Source of the DNA: Bacteroidota bacterium
Lineage (GTDB): Bacteria > Bacteroidota > Bacteroidia > Cytophagales > Cyclobacteriaceae
Length of the DNA: 64,000 nucleotides
Assembly (NCBI GenBank): GCA_947470895.1
Contig: CANIVF010000016.1
Coordinates: 1-64,000 of the forward strand
Direction: 5' to 3'
The notes beneath the pieces were generated by a model, which had not been told where the DNA came from, ran no database searches, and was given only the letters and a program-made list of their open reading frames with translations. Of this stretch, positions 56,348 through 64,000 are shown in pieces (positions within the stretch are counted from its first letter, which is position 1; each line of letters starts with the position of its first letter). Made by a program: the position numbers and the translations under genes.

Positions 56348-58021
56348 ATGCAAGACTTTTTCTGGTTCAAACACTATCCGGCTGGAACGCCAAAAGTAAT
56401 TGGCGATTTAGAGTACTCCTCCATGATTGAGCTTTTTGAAACCGCTTCTAAAAAATATGCAGACCGAATTGCCTTTGAGAACATGGGCATTGCACTCACT
56501 TTCAAACAAATAGATAAACTATCCACTCATTTTGCAGCTTATCTTCAGCAAGAATTGGGCTTACAGAAGGGTGAGCGCATCGCCATACAAATGCCCAACT
56601 TACTTCAGTTTCCGATTGCTTTCATTGGTTCGCTCAAGGCGGGATTGATCGTTGTGAACACGAACCCTTTATATACACCTCGGGAAATGGAGCATCAGTT
56701 TAAAGATGCCAACGTCTCTGCCATTGTGATTGTGGCCAACTTCGCTTATAATCTTCAAACCATTCTTCATAAAGTCCCGGCTAAACACATCATCGTCACC
56801 AACATGGGTGATATGCTTGGTCCCTTGAAAGGCGCTATCGTTGACTTTGTAGTGAAACGCGTTAAGAGGATGATTCCAGATTATTCTCTCCCCAAGGCAA
56901 TCTCATTTAAATCGGTGTTGAAGAAAGGAGCTCAACTTACATGGATACGTCCGTCAATAAATGTAGAAGATGTGGCAGTTCTTCAATATACCGGAGGAAC
57001 TACCGGTGTATCCAAAGGAGCTCAGCTTTCACATCGCAATATCATTGCGCATAATATGATGATCACCCATTGGTTCAAGCCTTATTTATCGACCGAAGAT
57101 TTGGTCATCACAGCAATACCGATGTATCACATCTTTGCACTCACGGTGAATGGTGTACTCATGTACTCATCAGGAGTAAAGAATGTGTTGATTACTAACC
57201 CGCGTGACATTCCAGGATTTGTTAAAGAACTTCGTAAGCATAAGTTCACCATCGTTACGGGCGTGAATACACTCTTCAACGGCTTATTGAACAATGAAGA
57301 TTTTAAGAATCTTGATTTCTCTCATTTGAAAGGCGCAGTAGGAGGTGGCATGGCCGTGCAGGACACAGTAGCAAAAAAATGGAGTGAGGTAACGGGCAAA
57401 GCGCTTGTTGAAGGTTATGGACTGAGTGAAACTTCACCGGTACTATGTTGTAATCCGTTGGATGGCAACCATCGCAGCGGAACGATCGGCCTTCCTATGC
57501 CAAGCACGGAGGTTGCAATTTTTGATGATGAAGGAAATCAACTTCCCATGGGTGAGTCTGGTGAAATTTGTGCCAGGGGTCCGCAAGTGATGAGCGGCTA
57601 TTGGGAGAAAGACAACACAGGAGTTTTCTTTCCAGGAGATTGGTTTCGCACGGGCGATATTGGGTTTATGGATGCCGATGGATTCTTTAAAATAGTGGAT
57701 CGCAAAAAAGACATGATCAAAGTTTCTGGATTTAATGTGTATCCCAATGAAATAGAAAACGTAATGGCCAGCCACCCGAAAGTATTGGAGGTGGCCTGCA
57801 TCGGAATTCCCGATGAAAAATCCGGAGAGGTAATTAAGGCCTTTATCGTGAAACGCGATGCTTCCCTCACTCTTGAAGAAATTAAGAAGTATTGTCATGA
57901 AAATATGACCAACTATAAAGTGCCACGCTATTTTATCTTCCGTCAGGAACTTCCTAAATCCAACGTAGGTAAAATACTTCGAAGGGTATTAAAGGAGGAG
58001 GAGCAGGCTAAAGTGAGTTAG
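56348..58021 (+). CDS. fadD: long-chain acyl-CoA synthetase
   Basis: An AMP-forming acyl-CoA ligase activating fatty acids for beta-oxidation or lipid synthesis. The P-loop is LQYTGGTTGVSKGAQLSH, the adenylate motif is EGYGLSETSPVLCCNPLD, WFRTGDIGFMDADGFFKIVD holds the hinge region, and the C-terminal Lys is in PKSNVGKILRRVL. I chose the ATG at 56348 (557 aa, MQDFFWFKHYPAGTP) since the 15 codons upstream in frame are not family-like and overlap the region after the terminator. Confidence 0.93.
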   Translation: MQDFFWFKHYPAGTPKVIGDLEYSSMIELFETASKKYADRIAFENMGIALTFKQIDKLSTHFAAYLQQELGLQKGERIAIQMPNLLQFPIAFIGSLKAGLIVVNTNPLYTPREMEHQFKDANVSAIVIVANFAYNLQTILHKVPAKHIIVTNMGDMLGPLKGAIVDFVVKRVKRMIPDYSLPKAISFKSVLKKGAQLTWIRPSINVEDVAVLQYTGGTTGVSKGAQLSHRNIIAHNMMITHWFKPYLSTEDLVITAIPMYHIFALTVNGVLMYSSGVKNVLITNPRDIPGFVKELRKHKFTIVTGVNTLFNGLLNNEDFKNLDFSHLKGAVGGGMAVQDTVAKKWSEVTGKALVEGYGLSETSPVLCCNPLDGNHRSGTIGLPMPSTEVAIFDDEGNQLPMGESGEICARGPQVMSGYWEKDNTGVFFPGDWFRTGDIGFMDADGFFKIVDRKKDMIKVSGFNVYPNEIENVMASHPKVLEVACIGIPDEKSGEVIKAFIVKRDASLTLEEIKKYCHENMTNYKVPRYFIFRQELPKSNVGKILRRVLKEEEQAKVS

Positions 58022-58092
58022 GTATTATTACCCCTTCCATGTTTATATGTAATGTTTTATTTGAAATTATATTCGCAAAAAAAATAATCTCC

Positions 58093-59193
58093 ATGATCAG
58101 TTTAAAACGCACCGGACTTCTGTCTTTCTCTCTTATACTTACTGTTGTTCTTACATCAAAGGCACAACCATCAACGACACTAACGAATATCGTTCACTAC
58201 CCTCAGGAAATACATTTTAAGAATGTTCGTCAGCTTACTTTTGGTGGCGATAATGCAGAGGCTTATTGGAGTTTTGATAGCAAGATGGTGAGCTTTCAAT
58301 CGAACAATAAACAATGGGCGCTGAATTGCGATCAGATTTTTTATATGCCTGTAGAAGGAATGGATTTGAGTGTTGCCGGAACAAAACCTCCCTTGATCAG
58401 TACAGGTTTAGGTCGTACCACGTGTTCATTCTTTATGCCAGGCAATAAGACAATACTTTATGGATCAACACACCTGGGAGGCAAGGAATGTCCTGTTGAT
58501 CCAGGCCGTGCGCCCGGAGGAAAGTACTTGTGGCCTATCTATGATTCATACGATATTTTTGTGGCCGACTTGAAAGGAAAATTCAAGAAACAACTCACCG
58601 ATGCACCCGGATATGATGCGGAAGCCACGGTATCACCGAAAGGAGATAAAATTGTATTCACATCAACACGCCAAGGCGATCTTGATTTATACATCATGGA
58701 CATCAATGGCAAAAATGTAAAGCAGATTACGAACGAAGTGGGATATGACGGAGGTGCCTTCTTTTCACCGGATGGAAAGAAACTGGTGTTCAGAGCCTCA
58801 CGCCCTAAAACCGAAGAAGTCAGGAAAGAATACCTCGATTATCTGAAGCAAGGTTTGGTGGCTCCAACAGATATGGAAATCTTTACCTGTAACGTGGATG
58901 GATCAGATATGAAACAACTGACGAAGTTAGGCAAAGCCAACTGGGCTCCATTTTATCATCCGGCAGGAAAGAAGATCATATTCAGCTCCAACCACAAAAG
59001 TTCAAGAGGTTTTCAGTTTAATCTGTATATGATTAACGAAGACGGAACTGGTCTTGAACAGATATCTTACGATGGGGTATTTGATTCTTTTCCAATGTTT
59101 TCTCCTGATGGAAAGAAAATCATCTTCTCCAGCAACAGAAATAACAATGGAACACGTGATACAAATTTATTTGTAGCCGAGTGGGTTGATTAA
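58093..59193 (+). CDS. secreted TolB-like beta-propeller protein (PD40 repeats)
   Basis: About 366 residues from the ATG at 58093, giving a signal peptide ending LTSKAQ; an ATG 54 bases upstream would add an unlikely extension. The rest has PD40/WD40-like blades: DAEATVSPKGDKIVFTSTRQ, DGGAFFSPDGKKLVFRASRP, NWAPFYHPAGKKIIFSSNHK and SFPMFSPDGKKIIFSSNRNN. TolB-type propellers act in protein interactions or, fused to peptidases, in oligopeptide hydrolysis; here only the propeller is present. The stop overlaps the convergent transporter stop by four bases. Confidence 0.88.
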   Translation: MISLKRTGLLSFSLILTVVLTSKAQPSTTLTNIVHYPQEIHFKNVRQLTFGGDNAEAYWSFDSKMVSFQSNNKQWALNCDQIFYMPVEGMDLSVAGTKPPLISTGLGRTTCSFFMPGNKTILYGSTHLGGKECPVDPGRAPGGKYLWPIYDSYDIFVADLKGKFKKQLTDAPGYDAEATVSPKGDKIVFTSTRQGDLDLYIMDINGKNVKQITNEVGYDGGAFFSPDGKKLVFRASRPKTEEVRKEYLDYLKQGLVAPTDMEIFTCNVDGSDMKQLTKLGKANWAPFYHPAGKKIIFSSNHKSSRGFQFNLYMINEDGTGLEQISYDGVFDSFPMFSPDGKKIIFSSNRNNNGTRDTNLFVAEWVD

Positions 59194-60623
59194 ATTAGAT
59201 TATCGAGTCCAAAGAATTTCTCAACGATAATTAATATCGAAAGAACTCCTAAAAGAATCGGGGCAATCCATCGAATGGTCAGGTGTAGGTAGCTTCGTGT
59301 TCTGGATTTCATGTAACTTTCGTTGCCATGAACCAATTCAGCGTCCATATTACTTATACCCCACTGTCGTGAAATAAATATGCACATCAGGCAGCCACCA
59401 ATGGTAAGGCAGATGTCGCTCATGTCTGCAATAAACGTCAAGAAATCCTGACCCCGATAAAAGGTGAGTTTATTCAATGCGGGAATCATCCCCTGACTAA
59501 CCATGCTCGGTAAACCGACAATAAAGATCAGTAGCGCTAATCCCCACACTACATTCTTTCTTTTCATTTTTTTCTGATCGACCAGATATGCGACAGGGAC
59601 CTCAAGAAGTGATATAGTAGATGTAAGGGCAGCGAAACAAACCAGTAGAAAGAAAGATCCTCCAATGATGCGACCTAAAATAGGGCCCATTTCAGAAAAG
59701 ATCTGAGGTAGCACAACAAAGATTAACGGAGGCCCTGAAGTACCGATTTGCTGAGGATCAATATTCAGTTTGAATGAGAGGAAGTGAACTAATGGAAAAA
59801 CCATTAATCCGGCAAAGAATGCAACGGAAGTATCTGCGGCTGAAATCACAATTGCCGAAGAGGTAATATTTTCCTTTTTGCCGAGATAAGATCCATATGT
59901 GATTAAAGCACCCATGCCCAACGAAAGCGAGAAGAATGCTTGTTTTAAGCCATCTACGACTGTCTTCACTTTTAACTCACTAAAATCCGGAATGAGATAA
60001 AACTTTACTCCTGAAAATGCATTTGGCAAAGTGAGTGAGTAAATGATAATACCGATCAGGATTAGATACAGAGAAGGCATCATAATTTTATTGGCTGCCT
60101 CAATACCCTTTTGAATTCCCTTCGACACGATGATAGCCGTTAGTGCCATGAAGATCAATGAAAAGATAAAATTTGAATTGGCTAACCCAGCCACCGAGCT
60201 GACGTCAAGAATATCATTTACATAACTTCCAAAGAAACCACCAAAGTCCTGGTGATTGAGCAAGTCGCCAAATGAGATGTGTAGGAAATACCCGAAAGCC
60301 CAACCCGCTACTACATTATAAAAAGAGAGAATAAAGATACCGGCCATGATTCCAAAAAGACCAAGATATCCCCACTTGCGACCTCCAAATTTACTGTAAG
60401 AACCGTAGGCATCACTATTTGCCGATCGTCCAATGGCAATTTCGCCAACCATTACAGGATAACATAATAACAGAATACACGCAAGGTAAACCAGCAGAAA
60501 AACTGCTCCGCCATTTGCCCCGGCCAGATAAGGGAAGCGCCAAATATTACCGAGTCCAACGGCTGAACCTGAGGCAGCTAATATGAAACCAATCCGTCCT
60601 GAAAAATTACCTCTTTGCGACAT
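59190..60623 (-). CDS. neurotransmitter:sodium symporter (NSS/SNF) family transporter
   Basis: A 477-residue sodium-coupled transporter with 11-12 membrane segments. The first helix carries the sodium/substrate motif SAVGLGNIWRFPYLAGANGG, split as in LeuT. The sixth-helix region is AFFSLSLGMGALITYGSYLG and the eighth-helix region VCFAALTSTISLLEVPVAYL. Substrates of bacterial members are amino acids; the exact one is not readable. It is divergent from the 481-aa gene, with 170 bp between starts. Confidence 0.93.
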   Translation of the reverse strand: MSQRGNFSGRIGFILAASGSAVGLGNIWRFPYLAGANGGAVFLLVYLACILLLCYPVMVGEIAIGRSANSDAYGSYSKFGGRKWGYLGLFGIMAGIFILSFYNVVAGWAFGYFLHISFGDLLNHQDFGGFFGSYVNDILDVSSVAGLANSNFIFSLIFMALTAIIVSKGIQKGIEAANKIMMPSLYLILIGIIIYSLTLPNAFSGVKFYLIPDFSELKVKTVVDGLKQAFFSLSLGMGALITYGSYLGKKENITSSAIVISAADTSVAFFAGLMVFPLVHFLSFKLNIDPQQIGTSGPPLIFVVLPQIFSEMGPILGRIIGGSFFLLVCFAALTSTISLLEVPVAYLVDQKKMKRKNVVWGLALLIFIVGLPSMVSQGMIPALNKLTFYRGQDFLTFIADMSDICLTIGGCLMCIFISRQWGISNMDAELVHGNESYMKSRTRSYLHLTIRWIAPILLGVLSILIIVEKFFGLDNLI

Positions 60624-60793
60624 GTTGTATGATTTGAGGGGCGCAAAATAGACCTTAAACTAAAATAAACAAAAATGCGTTTTTACCTGATGAAAATATC
60701 TTCTTCAAATTTTTCGTATCGAAACAATCAAATAGCTCGAAAAAATAGGAGAAATTCGTACCGACTTAGCGCACATATTTTTTAACCTCCAGA

Positions 60794-62239
60794 ATGGAAG
60801 AAATCAAGAAGCTGACCACGCAAGAGAAAGCACTGAGAATCAACCTTAGTAAAGCCATCTATGGATCTTTTGCCGAGATTGGTGCCGGACAAGAGGTGGC
60901 CGCAAATTTCTTTAAAGTGGGTGGTGCTTCCGGCACGATAGCCAAGACCATGTCGGCCTACGACATGAAATTCAGTGATGCCATTTATGGAGTATGCGAT
61001 CGTTATGTATGCGAAGATCGCCTCCTGCAGATGCTCGATCATGAATACACTTTACTTCCCGAACGTTTACCACATCGCAAAACGGAAACTCGGTTTTTTG
61101 CTTTCGCGGATACCGTTGAGGTACTCAATTTTGAGCGCACCAATAATGGCCATGGTTGGATTGGCTTACGTTTTCAGTTAGTACCGGAAGGCCCCGTGAA
61201 TGATTGCGTTGTTCATGTGAAGATGCACGACAATGATCCACTACAGCAGCAAATGTCGTTAGGGATATTAGGTGTGAACATGATCTACGGATGTATGTTT
61301 ATGAAAGATCCTGATCAGATCATTCATTCCTTGCTCGATGGGCTTACTTCCAAAAGGATGGAGGTAGATATGTTCCGCCTCAGTGGTCCTGACTTTGTGC
61401 ATCTTGATAATCGATTGATGGCTTTAAAGCTGGTGAAGAACGGACTCACTAAGGCTGCGATGTTCGGCCCCGAGGGAACGGTCATGCAGCCGTCCGAAGC
61501 ATTATATAAGAAAAACGTTTTGGTATTGCGCGGTCGCTTCAGACCAGTAACCCATGTAAATGTGGATATGTTGCTAGCCTCGCGCAGACATTTCAAGAAC
61601 GAACCTGATGTAGAGCGATCGCGCATTGTGGTGCTCACCGAGTTAACGCTTAATGATTTAAGTTCGAATGGGCAGATTGATGAAAAAGACTTTTTGCATC
61701 GCGCTGATATCATTTGCTCGTTGGGGCAAACGGTGTTGATATCTAATTATTTTGAATACTATCGCTTGGTGGAGTACTTATCCAAAATCACCAAGGGCAG
61801 AAAGATTGGATTGGTATTGGGAATTTATGCGCTTAAGAAAATTTTCGAAGAGAAGACCTACGAAAATCTAAGAGGCGGTATTCTAGAAAGTTTCGCTTCT
61901 TTGTTTGGAACCAATGTGAAACTATATATCTATCCAGCCTTACGAAGTCTTGATGGTGAAGAGTTATTTACCTTAAATGATTTTGAAAAGGAATTACCTG
62001 AAAAATTACGTCCTCTGTTTCGTTTCCTGATGGAAAACAACAAACTGGAAGATGTGCGGAAAGCCAATGTGAGTAATCTTCACATCATATCAGACAATGT
62101 GTTAGCGATGATTAAGCGTGGTGAAACCGGATGGGAAAAATTTGTCCCCAGCAAAGTGGAAGAAGCCATAAAAGAGCACGGCTTGTTCGATTATCCTCTT
62201 TCAAACACAAATACCCAGCAACTGGAAACCAGTATCTAG
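60794..62239 (+). CDS. conserved protein of unknown function, 481 aa
   Basis: A soluble, full-length-looking protein without signal peptide or membrane segments. The best-marked part is the N-terminal GAGQEVAANFFKVGGASGTI and AKTMSAYDMKFSDAIYG, then HGWIGLRFQLVP and LGILGVNMIYGCMF. Later parts are mixed alpha/beta. No Walker A, HxGH nucleotidyltransferase or dinucleotide motif is visible, so I do not assign a reaction. The strong conservation-like character (Gly-rich turns, few gaps in composition) suggests an enzyme. Its stop shares CTAG with the convergent symporter gene. Confidence 0.8.
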   Translation: MEEIKKLTTQEKALRINLSKAIYGSFAEIGAGQEVAANFFKVGGASGTIAKTMSAYDMKFSDAIYGVCDRYVCEDRLLQMLDHEYTLLPERLPHRKTETRFFAFADTVEVLNFERTNNGHGWIGLRFQLVPEGPVNDCVVHVKMHDNDPLQQQMSLGILGVNMIYGCMFMKDPDQIIHSLLDGLTSKRMEVDMFRLSGPDFVHLDNRLMALKLVKNGLTKAAMFGPEGTVMQPSEALYKKNVLVLRGRFRPVTHVNVDMLLASRRHFKNEPDVERSRIVVLTELTLNDLSSNGQIDEKDFLHRADIICSLGQTVLISNYFEYYRLVEYLSKITKGRKIGLVLGIYALKKIFEEKTYENLRGGILESFASLFGTNVKLYIYPALRSLDGEELFTLNDFEKELPEKLRPLFRFLMENNKLEDVRKANVSNLHIISDNVLAMIKRGETGWEKFVPSKVEEAIKEHGLFDYPLSNTNTQQLETSI

Positions 62240-63633
62240 AGCTTTCCTTCCGCCTTCATTCTGCTAAAATACGATTTTGCTTCCTTCATCACTTTAGGGG
62301 CCAGCACAAAACCTGACACCATAGTCGGAATGGCCATTAGTGCATAGGCTACATCAATGATATTGATCACCAGATCCATTGATACCACCGCTCCGAAAAT
62401 AATCGTGATCAGATAAAAGTAGTTATACCATTTGCTGGCCGGCACTCCTATTAGAAATGACAATGCTTTGCTTCCATAATAGCTGTAGGAGAACAAGGAG
62501 GTAATGGCAAAGAAGAAAGCACACAATAACAACAAGTATTTCCCAATGCCAGGCATTGAGGTGTTAAATGCAGAAGCTGTAAGCGTCACACCATTTGAGT
62601 TTGAACTTTGCCATGCGCCTGTTACTAAAATCGCAAGCGCTGTCAATGAACAAACCAATAGCGTATCAATAGCAGGACTTAACATCGAAACCAAACCTTC
62701 GCGCACTGGCTCGGTACTTTGAGAAGCTCCTAAGGCCATAGGAGCAGTACCAATTCCTGCTTCGTTAGAGAACGAAGCTCTTCGTACCCCCAGCACAATT
62801 AATCCACCTAGCATACCGCCTAAGGCCTGTTCGCCATGATAGTTTTCTGCTGAGAATGCTTCAGTAAGAATCAACATAAAATAATGCGGTACCTGATCGG
62901 CATGAATAATCAGAATGGCAAGTACCGAAAAGAAGTAAATGATGATCATCAATGGCACCATCTTTCCAGCCCAGGTGCCAATACGTTGTATACCTCCGAT
63001 AATAACGATACCTGAAATGATCATGAGGATAAAACCAATCACAAATTTCAATGTGCCGATTTCCATACCCAGAAAATTAAACGACATCGCTTTCACTTCT
63101 TCTGAGTTGACACCTATATCAATAATGGCTTGCGTAAGTTGATTAGCCTGGAAAATGGGAAGGCATCCGATCATAGCGCAAAAGCAAAATAAAACGGCCA
63201 GCGGATACCAGCGTTTTCCCATTGCTTCGCGAATCACGTACATCGGGCCTCCTTGTATTTCTCCTTCCGAATCTTTTCCCCGATACATCACCGATAGCGT
63301 GCTCGTAAAGAAGTTGGTTGACATACCAACGAAAGCGGTTACCCACATCCAGAACAACGCGCCAGGTCCTCCGATATGAATAGCAAAAGCAACCCCGGCA
63401 ATGTTGCCCATGCCAACGGTCGAAGCAAGTGCAGTTGAGAGTGCTTCGTAAGGACTAATTTGTCCAGGATCATTAGGATTATGAAACTTACCTTTTAATA
63501 TAGCAATGGAATGACCGAAGTATTTATAGTGAATGAATCCTGAATAGAGGAAGAAGAATATGCCTCCCAGCATCAACAAGAATAAAATAGGAGTCCACAC
63601 TCCGGTGGCGATAGCACTGATTAATTCACTCAT
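62236..63633 (-). CDS. alanine/glycine:cation symporter (AgcS) family
   Basis: A 465-residue sodium- or proton-coupled amino-acid symporter with about 11 membrane segments. Family marks are ALSTALASTVGMGNIAGVAFAI near residue 65-86, VTAFVGMSTNFFTSTLSVMY, GGPMYVIREAMGKRW and SFSNEAGIGTAPMALGASQ. Typical substrates are alanine and glycine. It is 48 bp downstream of the arginase-family gene and may be co-expressed. Confidence 0.94.
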   Translation of the reverse strand: MSELISAIATGVWTPILFLLMLGGIFFFLYSGFIHYKYFGHSIAILKGKFHNPNDPGQISPYEALSTALASTVGMGNIAGVAFAIHIGGPGALFWMWVTAFVGMSTNFFTSTLSVMYRGKDSEGEIQGGPMYVIREAMGKRWYPLAVLFCFCAMIGCLPIFQANQLTQAIIDIGVNSEEVKAMSFNFLGMEIGTLKFVIGFILMIISGIVIIGGIQRIGTWAGKMVPLMIIIYFFSVLAILIIHADQVPHYFMLILTEAFSAENYHGEQALGGMLGGLIVLGVRRASFSNEAGIGTAPMALGASQSTEPVREGLVSMLSPAIDTLLVCSLTALAILVTGAWQSSNSNGVTLTASAFNTSMPGIGKYLLLLCAFFFAITSLFSYSYYGSKALSFLIGVPASKWYNYFYLITIIFGAVVSMDLVINIIDVAYALMAIPTMVSGFVLAPKVMKEAKSYFSRMKAEGKL

Positions 63634-63681
63634 TCAATGGGTTTTTAAAAATTTCTGAAGCGGCTAAAGTAGGAAATAAAA

Positions 63682-64000
63682 TCAGTTCATACCAAGATGA
63701 TTATGCGAAACGCCCATCCAGTTGCACAACTCCCATAAGGTGCGTGCGCCTACGTTGGCATCCCATTCATCATTGCCCGGTGCTACTTCGCATAGGTCAA
63801 AGCCAATGATTTTTTTTCCTGACTTCACGATTTGTTTGAGCAGGTAGGAGAGTTGCTCCAATTCAAAACCACCAGGCACTGGTGTTCCGGTATGCGGACA
63901 TAACTTAGGATTCAGTCCATCAATATCGAAACTGATATAGATTAAATCAGGAAGTTCTTTGATGATTTCTTCGCACTGTGTTGCCCAACTCTTTCCGTGA
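63682..64000 (-). CDS. arginase/agmatinase-family ureohydrolase, partial
   Basis: The C-terminal 105 residues run off the window end. SFDIDGLNPKLCPHTGTP carries the metal-binding FDxD, followed by PVPGGFELEQLSYLLKQ and GFDLCEVAPGNDEWDANVGA, the family's usual Glu-containing motif, ending SHNHLGMN. Agmatinase, arginase and formimidoylglutamase are all possible. Binuclear manganese hydrolase chemistry is expected from the family. Confidence 0.88.
   Translation of the reverse strand, partial: HGKSWATQCEEIIKELPDLIYISFDIDGLNPKLCPHTGTPVPGGFELEQLSYLLKQIVKSGKKIIGFDLCEVAPGNDEWDANVGARTLWELCNWMGVSHNHLGMN

Overview
The window looks like a chromosomal segment of a member of the Bacteroidota, most likely a Cytophagales-type bacterium. 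This rests on a parA-parB-DUF5683-dapB-lepB cluster, remnants of type IX secretion/gliding genes (a PKD protein with a gliding-type C-terminal domain and a PorP/SprF protein), promoter-like TAnnTTTG boxes upstream of several genes, few obvious Shine-Dalgarno sequences, and a SUF operon with an Lrp-type regulator beside it. The genus is an inference I cannot settle from sequence alone. Most of the window is ordinary housekeeping chromosome.

Layout. 0-4.2 kb: the tail of an unknown gene, a two-domain VOC protein, a membrane coiled-coil protein, a methyltransferase, ApaG and uracil-DNA glycosylase. 4.2-12 kb (minus strand): lepB, dapB, a DUF5683 protein, parB and parA as one operon, then yidC and pyrG. 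12.3-14.2 kb: a decayed pair of type IX secretion genes, one containing an internally inverted segment. 14.2-19.5 kb: CCA-adding enzyme, a TPR protein, an ECF sigma factor with a probable anti-sigma partner, FtsE, a transaldolase-family aldolase and the SRP RNA. 19.6-27.1 kb: two tandem secreted M20 amidohydrolases, riboflavin synthase, a DUF937-like protein, a PAP2 phosphatase, a flavin disulfide-reductase-like protein lacking the redox cysteines, and a broken lipoprotein gene. 27.1-34.4 kb (minus): the complete histidine operon hisGDCBHAF(IE), preceded by a His-rich leader peptide and an attenuator hairpin.

34.5-43.5 kb: a TPR lipoprotein, a NUDIX hydrolase, a tandem duplication carrying two near-identical 46-codon genes, an aconitase with a histone-H1-like lysine tail, GTP cyclohydrolase I overlapping a eukaryote-like pyruvoyl-tetrahydropterin synthase, a CPA1 antiporter and a DUF1080 protein. 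43.7-49.4 kb: a frameshifted SGNH hydrolase, a large secreted glycosidase-like protein, an SDR, a 1.1 kb gene-poor stretch holding one dead small gene, and a bacilliredoxin. 49.4-55.8 kb (minus): sufB-C-D-S-(small protein)-sufE-DUF59 and an Lrp/AsnC regulator upstream. 55.9-56.25 kb: two tandem tRNA-like RNAs with oversized variable regions, ended by a terminator. 56.3-64 kb: acyl-CoA ligase, a TolB-like propeller, two sodium-coupled amino-acid transporter families, an unrecognised 481-aa protein, and an arginase-family gene cut by the window end.

The most notable candidates are the tRNA-like pair (compensatory changes between copies, an Asp-like anticodon loop on a type II body), the duplicated 46-codon genes with a hairpin covering the start codon, the aconitase tail, and the PKD gene with an inverted internal block. 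Several genes carry nonsense or frameshift lesions (12.3-14.2, 26.5, 44.0 and 48.0-48.4 kb), so real decay and sequence error both need to be considered.
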